A stretch of DNA of 13,517 nucleotides. Source: an uncultured Lachnospiraceae bacterium. Its GTDB lineage: Bacteria > Bacillota > Clostridia > Lachnospirales > Lachnospiraceae. Under the pieces are notes generated by a model that worked only from the letters and a program-made list of their open reading frames with translations, was not told the origin of the DNA and ran no database searches. The translations under genes were made by a program, and so were the position numbers. Where the stretch lies: positions 1 through 13,517 of the forward strand of contig CAJUNP010000053.1 of NCBI GenBank assembly GCA_910587935.1. Direction: 5' to 3'. Below are positions 1 through 7,700 of this stretch, one piece after another (the first letter of the stretch is position 1; each line of letters begins with the position of its first letter).

Positions 1-1
1 A

Positions 2-3000
2 ACTTTCAGCGACGGTTATCAGATTACCGTTGCACCCGGAAGCATGGGCGTGGAAGAAGAGGGCAGCGGCCCCGGGAAAAAGAAATATTCGATTGAGCAT
101 TATGTTGAAAATATATCCGGTACGTATGATTTGTTTAAAACAGAAAGTAAGTACGGTGAAATTGGAAATGAAGTTGAAGTTACGGAACCAAGAGATTTTA
201 CAGGCTATGCTTTTGACAGTGAGAATAAAGGCAATATACTGAAGGCAGAGTTGACACAAGAGGGGAATACGGTTCTCAAATTATATTATAACCGCAGGAT
301 TTACCAGATTACTTATAGGCTGGATGCGGACGTAAAAAATGAAGGGAATCCGTCAAGCTATAAATACGGTGAAGCAGTCGCATTGAAAGAACCGGAATGG
401 GAAGGACGCCATTTTATAGGATGGTACACGGATGAAGCCTGTTCGACGGCTTTTGAGGGAATCAGCGCGACTACTACAGGCGATTTTACGCTGTGGGCAA
501 AGTGGCTTGTTACGGGAAATGACGAGGCATTTTATAAAGTAGAATATTATAAGGAAACGGAAGAAGGTTCGGGTTCCTATGCGTTGGCAGAAACGGAAAC
601 ATTAGTGGGAAAAATCGGAAGCGAAGTGACCGCAGAAGCAAGAAGCTATGAAGGATATATGGAAAACACGGAGCATGGGGAACGGAAAGTATCGGGAACG
701 GTACTGGAAGACGGCAGTCTGGTGCTGAAACTGTATTATATGGTGGGTGAACCGGAAACACCGGAAGGTTTCGGATATTACTATGATGCGTCTGCAGGAA
801 AGGCAACTTTCTATTATGCGGGAGCAGCGGGCGGTCTTATTTATATTGCGGTATATGATAGTAAGGAAACGGCACAGCAAAATGCCAAAAATGCAAATGC
901 CACGCCGCCCGGATTCGATCAGGTGCCCGGGCATGCAGGATATCTTATGACTGCCGGTGCAGGCCAGGCGGAATTTGAACTGGCCGTGGCGGAAGGAAAA
1001 TATTTTGTGTATGCATTTAATCCGGACAATCAGGGGATTCAAAGCTGGTATGTAGGACAGGCCGCAGAAAAGCAGCCGCCTGCAACAACCGACGTAAACT
1101 ATACGGTAAAGTACTACCAGCAAAATACGACCCTCGACGGATACACGGAAGCTGCGGTTGTAAATGCTTCCGGTAGCGCCGGTACAACCGTAAATGCCGA
1201 AATCAGATCTTATCCCGGGTTTACGCATAACAATGCGGCGGAGGGAAGCCTGCTGGAAGGGGAACTTACGGAAGGCGCAGAACTGGAATTGCGGGTATAT
1301 TATGACCGTAATAAATATCCTGTCGTTTATCACAATCTGGAAGGGGGGCAAAATCCCGAAGCGAATGCGGCGGAGTATATATACGGTGTAGGCCTGGTTT
1401 TTCAAAATCCGGTTAAGCCCGGTTTTCGTTTTGAAGGCTGGTATGAGGATGAGGGCTGCGAGACAACACCGATTACGGCAATTGATAAAGAGCGTACGGA
1501 AGCGGTAAATGTGTATGCAAAGTGGAAGGAGCAGACACAGCCTGCGGCGTATGTGGTTAAATATTATCTGGAATCGTTAATGGCCGGCAGATATGAGGAG
1601 GTTCCTGCGGACCGTTTTGAAGGCACAGGATTTGTGGGTGATGAGGTTTTTGCGGACAAAAAGGAATATCCCGGTTATGTGCTGAATGAAAGCGCGGAAG
1701 AAGGAGCGCTTTCAGGTGTGCTTTCTTCCGAAGAAACCATTGTATTAAAAGTATATTTTGACAGAAAAAAGTACGGAATTACGTACCATAACATGGAAAA
1801 TGCACAGAATCCGGAAGCAAATAAATCATCTTACCGGTTCGGAACCGGATTTATTCTTCAGAAACCGTACCGGGAAAACTATATTTTTGACGGCTGGTAT
1901 TTGGATCAGCATTTTTCTGCGGGGAACGAAATTACCGAAATTATGGATCTGCAGACGGGAGAACTGGATCTATATGCGAAGTGGATACGGGAGCAGGCTC
2001 AGTATTCGGTCAGATATTATTTACAAAACAGGACTTTAGACGGATATGAAGAAGCCACGCAGCTTTCTCTTGTAAAGACGGCTGATGCAGGTGTGCAGGT
2101 TGATGCGCGGAAAGAAGGGCTGGTTCAGGAGCTTGACGGATTTATTCTGAACCAGAAAGAGAGCCGGTTGAAAGGTACGGTAGATAAAAAAGAACACCTT
2201 ACGTTAAAGATATATTATGACAGGAAAGAATATTCGGTGGTTTATGCCAATATGGAAGGAGCCCGGAACCATCCGGAAAATGCGGAATCTTATATATATG
2301 GCGTAGGGTTAACGCTGCATAGTCCGGAGAAAGAAGGTTTGATCTTTGCGGGCTGGTACCTGGATGAGGCGTGTACGGAAGAGAATAAAATTGTTTCCAT
2401 CAGCGGCGGTGTTTCAGGGGATATAACCGTCTATGCAAAATGGATTGAACAAAGCAAAGCGGCTCCCTATACGGTTCATTATTATCTGCAGGATACCCAT
2501 TTGCACGGATACCAGGAGGCAGAACAGGATCTTTTTACGGGTGAAGGCGAAATAGGAACGAAAGTTCTGGCTCCGGTAAAAGAATATCAGGGTTTTTCCG
2601 TTAATGAAAACGCCCAGGGCTTTTTAAAAAGCGGAACGGTTAAGGAAGACGGAAGTCTTGAATTGAATATTTATTATGACCGCTGCAGTTATGAAATCAT
2701 TTACCACAATATAAAAGATGCGGTAAATCCGGCTGCAAACAAGACTTCGTATATATATGGCATTGGTTTTACTCTTCGGAATCCGGTAAAGGAAGAATAT
2801 GTATTTGAAGGTTGGTTTACGAACGAATACATGGAAGATGAAAGCAAGGTAAATAAAATTAAAGATGATCAGTGGGGAGACATTCATCTTTATGCAAAAT
2901 GGAAAAAGTATACTCCTTCGCAGGAAGAACCGGAAGAGGAAGAGTATGACTTTAAAGTGGAAACAATTGAAGACCAGTATTATACAGGAGCTAAGATTGT

Positions 3001-4663
3001 TCCGGATATTGTGGTAAAAGACGGAGAAAAGATTCTCGCTGAAAAAAAGGATTATACCGTTAAGATAACGAACAATGTAAATGCAGGAACGGCAAAGGTT
3101 AAAATTACCGGTAAAGGAAATTATGGCGGAATCCTTGAAAAAACCTTTCAGATACTTCCAAAGGACATTCAAAGCGATGAAATGAATGCGGATGATATTT
3201 ATACTGCATACAGGAAGGGAAAAAACATAAAGGTTAAACCCAAACTGACATGGGGCAAAAAGACATTAAAATCCGGTAAGGATTACGTGATTGAGGGGCC
3301 GGCCGAATACAGTCAGACAGGCGTTTATAACATAGTTCTTGAAGGCAGGGGTAATTATACCGGAAAAAGAGCCCTTCGGTTTGAAATTACTGACCAGGTT
3401 TTGATGTCTTCGGTAAAAGTAGGAAAAATAGAAAAACAGTATTACAGAGGCGGTCAGGAGATTACGCCGGAGCTTCTTGTGACATACAGGGGAGAAGTTC
3501 TTGTAGAAAATACAGACTATACTGTCGAATATAGAAATAATATGCAGGCAGGAACGGCAGCCGTTGTTTTGACCGGTATCGGAGGAAAATATGTCGGTGA
3601 AAAGAAGGTCTCGTTTAAAATTGAAGGCATGGATCTGAAAAAAATGCAGTTTGCTTTGTATCGTCAGGAATATGAGTATACAGGCACTGCTGTATTCCCG
3701 GAATATTTTTCAGGAAGTCTGAAAGCCGGCAGAGATTTTACGGTAACTTACTCAAACAATAAGAAGGCGGGGACAGGCACTGTAACCTTTACCGGAATGG
3801 GCGCATATTCAGGCACGCTTAAGAAAACCTTTAAAATTGTTCCGTATAATGTCGCCAATAATGCGGCCGGATTTTTTGAGGATACGCAGGAAGAGATTGT
3901 AGCGGATTATGTAAAAGGCGGCAGCAAACCTGCGTTAGAATTGAAATTCCGCGGCAAGGTTCTTACGGAGGGAACGGATTATATACTGAAATACAAAAAT
4001 AATAATGCGGTTGGAGAAGCGGAGATTACAGTGACAGGAAAAGGAAGCTTTACGGGAAGCTATACAAAAAGCTTTACAGTTACCGAAGCGGATCTTGATG
4101 AAATGATCATTACGGCAGAAGATGTGCTTTATAAACCCGGTCAGAAAACAACGTATTATATGCCGAAAGTAACTGTTATGGATAAAAACGGGAAAAAGCT
4201 CTCCGCGGGAAAGGACTATGACAAAAAGTTTGTTTATTCTTATGAAACGCAGCAGGGTGAAGTGGAATTTGACCGTGATACCCGTATCGGCGATCTGCCT
4301 TTAGGTACCGTGCTGAAGGTTACCCTTAACGGCATGGGCAATTATAAGGGTGAAGCAAGTCTGGAATATACAGTGGTTCCTGCAAGTATAAAATCCGCGT
4401 CGGTAACGATTGTGCCGCAAGAGTATACCGGAGAACCGATAATACTTGAAAAGGCAGACATTACGGTTGTTGCAGGCGGCAGAACGCTTGGAAAAGATCA
4501 GTTTGAGATTGTTGAGGGTTCCTACCTGAATAACAATAAAAAAGGAACGGCTAAGGTAACGCTTCACGGGATCGGTGAATATGGCGGATATAAAACGGTA
4601 AGCTTTAAAATAGGACAAAGAAGCATAAAAGATATTATTGCCGGTATCTTCGGCCGTAAATGA
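2..4663 (+). CDS. C-terminal part of a giant secreted GH81-family protein (5' end outside window)
   Basis: The frame is open from base 2, so the ATG at 44 is internal. Residues encoded at 2-46 (TFSDGYQITVAPGSM) align with the end of the GH81 module of the downstream protein (YFSDGTFITVPAGSS, its residues 854-868). About 850 codons, including the catalytic module, should therefore lie upstream, giving a full protein near 2,400 residues. Visible order: composite unit 1 (86-505), MucBP-like half unit 2 (530-748), domain X (761-1060), units 3-6 (1097-1525, 1547-1984, 1997-2443, 2462-2902), an acidic Pro/Glu linker (2912-2944), seven MBG-like domains (2945-4624) and a short tail ending IAGIFGRK. 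There is no LPXTG motif. It is probably an extracellular beta-1,3-glucanase cotranscribed with the next gene, 34 bases downstream with no terminator between. That GH81 is present and active upstream is inference from the stub and the shared architecture. Confidence 0.85.
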   Translation, partial: TFSDGYQITVAPGSMGVEEEGSGPGKKKYSIEHYVENISGTYDLFKTESKYGEIGNEVEVTEPRDFTGYAFDSENKGNILKAELTQEGNTVLKLYYNRRIYQITYRLDADVKNEGNPSSYKYGEAVALKEPEWEGRHFIGWYTDEACSTAFEGISATTTGDFTLWAKWLVTGNDEAFYKVEYYKETEEGSGSYALAETETLVGKIGSEVTAEARSYEGYMENTEHGERKVSGTVLEDGSLVLKLYYMVGEPETPEGFGYYYDASAGKATFYYAGAAGGLIYIAVYDSKETAQQNAKNANATPPGFDQVPGHAGYLMTAGAGQAEFELAVAEGKYFVYAFNPDNQGIQSWYVGQAAEKQPPATTDVNYTVKYYQQNTTLDGYTEAAVVNASGSAGTTVNAEIRSYPGFTHNNAAEGSLLEGELTEGAELELRVYYDRNKYPVVYHNLEGGQNPEANAAEYIYGVGLVFQNPVKPGFRFEGWYEDEGCETTPITAIDKERTEAVNVYAKWKEQTQPAAYVVKYYLESLMAGRYEEVPADRFEGTGFVGDEVFADKKEYPGYVLNESAEEGALSGVLSSEETIVLKVYFDRKKYGITYHNMENAQNPEANKSSYRFGTGFILQKPYRENYIFDGWYLDQHFSAGNEITEIMDLQTGELDLYAKWIREQAQYSVRYYLQNRTLDGYEEATQLSLVKTADAGVQVDARKEGLVQELDGFILNQKESRLKGTVDKKEHLTLKIYYDRKEYSVVYANMEGARNHPENAESYIYGVGLTLHSPEKEGLIFAGWYLDEACTEENKIVSISGGVSGDITVYAKWIEQSKAAPYTVHYYLQDTHLHGYQEAEQDLFTGEGEIGTKVLAPVKEYQGFSVNENAQGFLKSGTVKEDGSLELNIYYDRCSYEIIYHNIKDAVNPAANKTSYIYGIGFTLRNPVKEEYVFEGWFTNEYMEDESKVNKIKDDQWGDIHLYAKWKKYTPSQEEPEEEEYDFKVETIEDQYYTGAKIVPDIVVKDGEKILAEKKDYTVKITNNVNAGTAKVKITGKGNYGGILEKTFQILPKDIQSDEMNADDIYTAYRKGKNIKVKPKLTWGKKTLKSGKDYVIEGPAEYSQTGVYNIVLEGRGNYTGKRALRFEITDQVLMSSVKVGKIEKQYYRGGQEITPELLVTYRGEVLVENTDYTVEYRNNMQAGTAAVVLTGIGGKYVGEKKVSFKIEGMDLKKMQFALYRQEYEYTGTAVFPEYFSGSLKAGRDFTVTYSNNKKAGTGTVTFTGMGAYSGTLKKTFKIVPYNVANNAAGFFEDTQEEIVADYVKGGSKPALELKFRGKVLTEGTDYILKYKNNNAVGEAEITVTGKGSFTGSYTKSFTVTEADLDEMIITAEDVLYKPGQKTTYYMPKVTVMDKNGKKLSAGKDYDKKFVYSYETQQGEVEFDRDTRIGDLPLGTVLKVTLNGMGNYKGEASLEYTVVPASIKSASVTIVPQEYTGEPIILEKADITVVAGGRTLGKDQFEIVEGSYLNNNKKGTAKVTLHGIGEYGGYKTVSFKIGQRSIKDIIAGIFGRK
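86..2902 (+). repeat. Protein repeat array: MucBP-like + InlB B-repeat composite units (first paralog)
   Basis: There are five full composite units of about 140-149 residues and one half unit. Each unit starts with a MucBP-like half (pattern YxVxYYxQNxxLDGYxEA, then GxxVxA, YxGFxxN, DGSLxLKxYYDR). An InlB B-repeat half follows (YxNMExAxNPxxN, YxYGxGxTL, FxGWYxD, ending YAKW). Units are at 86-505, 530-748 (first half only), 1097-1525, 1547-1984, 1997-2443 and 2462-2902; domain X interrupts the array after the half unit. InlB B-repeat and MucBP domains are known beta-grasp-like surface-protein modules that act as spacers or weak ligand binders. The role as a stalk for the enzyme is inference. 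Units are well diverged in DNA, so this is not a fresh tandem duplication. Confidence 0.85.
761..1060 (+). other. Domain X, copy 1: unrecognised 100-residue beta-rich domain
   Basis: This stretch does not follow the composite repeat pattern on either side of it. It begins PEGFGYYYD and contains IYIAVYDSKETAQ, an alanine/asparagine-rich segment, PGHAGYLMT, then EGKYFVYAFNPDNQGI and SWYVG. A clear homolog sits at the same place in the downstream protein (8265-8594), sharing YIAxY, the AN-rich segment, PGHxGxxxT and EGxYxVxxxN. Alternating hydrophobic and polar residues suggest mostly beta strands around one helix. I cannot assign a family; a carbohydrate-binding module is a reasonable guess given the enzyme it travels with, but nothing here proves it. 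Confidence 0.6.
2945..4624 (+). repeat. Seven MBG-like (YTG/DYTV/GNYxG) beta domains, first paralog
   Basis: Seven consecutive domains of about 72-98 residues lie at 2945-3166, 3167-3397, 3398-3634, 3635-3850, 3851-4093, 4094-4387 and 4388-4624. The recurring pattern is YTG near the start, a strand with xLxxxxDYTVxY, NNxxAGTAxVxxTGxGNYxG, and a closing strand such as KTFxIxP. This resembles the MBG/YDG-type bacterial Ig-like domains common in Clostridia surface proteins; the exact Pfam family is uncertain. Domain 2 carries a WGKK motif (around 3253-3264) and domain 6 is longer, and both quirks recur at the same positions in the second paralog. A 12-residue tail (4625-4660) follows. Confidence 0.75.
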
Positions 4664-4685
4664 TGTATTGGGCAGTCAGGGACAG

Positions 4686-4691
4686 AAAGGG
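4686..4691 (+). promoter_or_regulatory. Ribosome binding site of the GH81 gene
   Basis: AAAGGG lies 6 bases before the ATG at 4698, in the 34-base gap after the first gene's TGA (4661-4663). It decides the start: the in-frame ATG at 4638 lies inside the preceding gene and would put a non-secretory leader of 20 residues before a textbook signal peptide. The match to the anti-Shine-Dalgarno is partial, weaker than that of the third gene. Confidence 0.6.
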
Positions 4692-4697
4692 TTAAAA

Positions 4698-4793
4698 ATG
4701 AAGAAAAAATTGATAAAAAGTATTGCAGTCATATGTGCGGCGGCATTGTTTGCGGAAACCTTTTCCGGTATGGGGATTTTAACAGCGAAAGCG
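4698..4793 (+). other. Sec signal peptide of the GH81 protein
   Basis: The N-terminus has a basic stretch (MKKKLIKS), a hydrophobic core (IAVICAAALFA) and a small-residue cleavage region TAKAAAS. Signal peptidase I cleavage is most likely after AKA (residue 32) or one or two residues later. There is no lipobox at the cleavage region, so the mature protein is expected to be released or held non-covalently rather than lipidated. Confidence 0.85.
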
Positions 4794-7700
4794 GCGGCAA
4801 GTGATTATCCGGGACAGTCGAATGTCTTTTTGGATTCGGGCGGATATAAGACGGAGCCATACGGATCTATGACAAATGACTGGGGCCAGACCTATAAGAA
4901 CCGTGCGGATGTTTTGCCGAAGAGGGAAAATGTATATTTAACGGATAACTATACAGACCTGATCGCCACGGTACCTACGAGCGACTGGGTATCTTCCGTT
5001 GTATTCGATAAGTTTTCCGAATCATTATATGTGCATCCTATGGCATTCAGAGCGGTCAGCGCAGGAATGGAAATGGCAGTGCCTGCTGTGGTGGATGTAA
5101 AACATAATACGGATCATGAGCCGGCGGTTAAGAGCCTTCTTGAGGATTCTACCGTGGAACTTGTTATGGGGGGCAGCGGATTTGCCGTAGAAGACGCCAG
5201 AATGGATGCGTCTACGGATTGGGCGTATGACATTTCCATGAAAAGCGCCGATAAGTCGTCCGAAATATTGACTACGCTGGCAAAAGGTTCACCTTATGTA
5301 TATTATCGTTTTAAAGGAGTTGAGCCCGCCCTGTCTCTGGGAGGCGGCGCTTCCAACATGGCGGTTTACCATAACGATTTAAATTCCAATTGGATCGGAA
5401 TAAGCGTACAGAGTAATACGGATAACACAACGCATTATTATGGTGTTTACGCTTCCGATGGAGCTTCCTGGAGGCAGGCGGACGGCCGGCTTCTGGCAAG
5501 CCTGCCATCCGGAAAAGAATGGATTACAATTGCGGCTCTGCCTGATGGGGAGGCAGCAACCTTTAATTTATATGGTAAGTATGCGGCAAACCGTATTTCG
5601 GATACGAGAGCGGAGTGGAGTTATGACGAGGCCGCGTCCAAAGTAACTACGGTATATAATGTAACAACGACCAATATGGACAGCGGGGAAAGCGGCGCAG
5701 ATACCATTATTGCTTTATATCCTCACCAGTGGCGTTATGCGGCGGACGTTACATATACGGGAAAAACATACGAAACCATACGCGGCGTCATGAAGACCAT
5801 GACAGGCAAAAGTTATACTACGGAAATGACCTATAATGGAATTCTCGCAGCCATGCCGACGCCCAAAAGCGAGGAAGGACTGGGAACATTAAAAGAGCAG
5901 ATCAGTTATTTCTGGGATTATTATCAGAATACCTGCAATGGAACTTACAGTGAAGCCGGGGATACACAGTATGGCGGTTACGACACTTATTGGATGGGAA
6001 AAAATCTGAACAAACGTACCGACGTGGTATTTATGGCGGAACAGATTGAAGATACCGGTGAAGAATGGAGCGCAATAAAAAATGATGTGCTGGAAGCTTT
6101 GCGCAAGGATCTGGAATATTGGTTTAATCCGGCAGACTGCTATACAGTGGAAAAAGATCCCTATATTACAGGATACTTTTACCACTATGCCGACTTTGGC
6201 ACATTGATTGGCTATAATTCCTCATACAGTACCGACAGTGAATTGAACGACCATCATTTTCATTATGGTTACTGGATTAAAGCAGCGGCAGCTGTGGCGC
6301 GGTACGTGGACGACTGGGAAAAGCAGTGGGGAGCGATGGTTTATGAAATGATCAGCGATATTGCCAATCCCAACCGCGACGGAACGAATCTGAATGTGCA
6401 GAGGACTGACGTAGAAATAAACAGCTCCACAAAATATCCTTTCATGAGGAACTTTGATATTTATGAAGGACATTCCTGGGCATCAGGAGTAGCAAATTAC
6501 GAGTTTGACGAGGACGGAAATATGAAAGATCCTGCCGGCGGACTGGCAGGGGGAAATAACCAGGAGTCTACATCTGAGGCGGTAAACGCATGGTCTTCGC
6601 TGATTCTTTGGGGAGAAGCGGTAGGCGATAAAAAAATCAGGGATCTGGGTGTTTATCTTTATACAACCGAGGTAGCGGCCATTGAGGAGTACTATTTTGA
6701 TGTGCACGATGAAGTATTTACGGACGCTTATGAAGACAGGGATAATTTTAACCAGCATGTGGTAACCAGACTTTTCGGAGGACGTTACGATCACAGCGCA
6801 TGGTGGACAGAGGACCCTATTGAGGTAACATCCATACATATGATTCCCATGACGGGGGCTATGTTATATCTTGCGAAGTATCCGGAAAAAATCAAGGCAA
6901 CCTATGACAGTATATGGGGTACGCAGTGGAGTAATTATCTGAATCTGCACAGCCAGAACGGATGGAATACGTTAACATCCCGTTACACACATCACGATCT
7001 TCTTGCGGAGTTTTATGCCCTTGCAGATCCGGAGGCTGCAATGGGAAAATGGAGCATTGGCGACGTTGACGGACAGACTGTTATTGAAACCGGAGAATCA
7101 CGTGCGCACACTTATGGATTTATACAAAGTATGATCGAATACGGAACTCCCGATTTTGAAGTGACCGGAAGTACCGCTATGAGTATGGTATTTAAAGATA
7201 AAAACGGCAACAGAACATATGTGGCGCAGAATTTTACGGATCAGGAACAGAACGTATATTTCAGCGACGGAACTTTTATTACGGTTCCTGCCGGGAGTTC
7301 TTATGTCGGGGACAAAACAGGTGAAGGAGAGAATCCGGAACTGAAGGGTAAGGTATCTTATATTCTGGAAATGTATCTGCAGAATATAGACGGGTCCGGT
7401 TATGATATGACTTCGGTAAATAAGAAAGCGGAAGCGGGAGAATTCACGCTAAAGCCGGAGCAAATAAAGGGATTTACCTTTAACAGTGAGGCGCAAAATG
7501 TGCTTACGGCAACGCTTACGGAAGGTGAGGACAATCAGGTAACGCTGAAAGTATATTATACCAGGGATAAATATCCGATTTCCTACGAATTGAATGAGGG
7601 AACAAATGCCGGCGGTAACCCGGCCCAATATGTATATGGAACAACGGTGTCTCTTGAGGAACCCGTAAGAGCCGGCTATCGTTTTATGGGATGGTTTCTG

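Noticed and set aside
44..46. ATG as the start of the first gene
   Set aside because: The frame is open back to base 2 and the upstream residues match the end of the GH81 module of the next protein; there is no ribosome binding site and no signal peptide at this ATG.
602..1405. Long open frame on the - strand (and others such as 2624-3172, 8832-9317, 10374-10832, 11919-12500)
   Set aside because: These lie fully opposite well-supported repeat domains, encode low-complexity sequence rich in Ile, Phe, Arg and Cys with no recognisable domain, and recur because the + strand repeats recur.
4638..4697. Earlier in-frame ATG for the GH81 gene
   Set aside because: It overlaps the end of the preceding gene, lacks a ribosome binding site, and would bury a typical signal peptide behind 20 extra residues. 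The ATG at 4698 has both.
4661..4700. The two giant genes as one protein broken by a frameshift
   Set aside because: The second frame begins with its own ribosome binding site and signal peptide and carries a full GH81 module, and the first ends after a complete C-terminal block. They are two genes.
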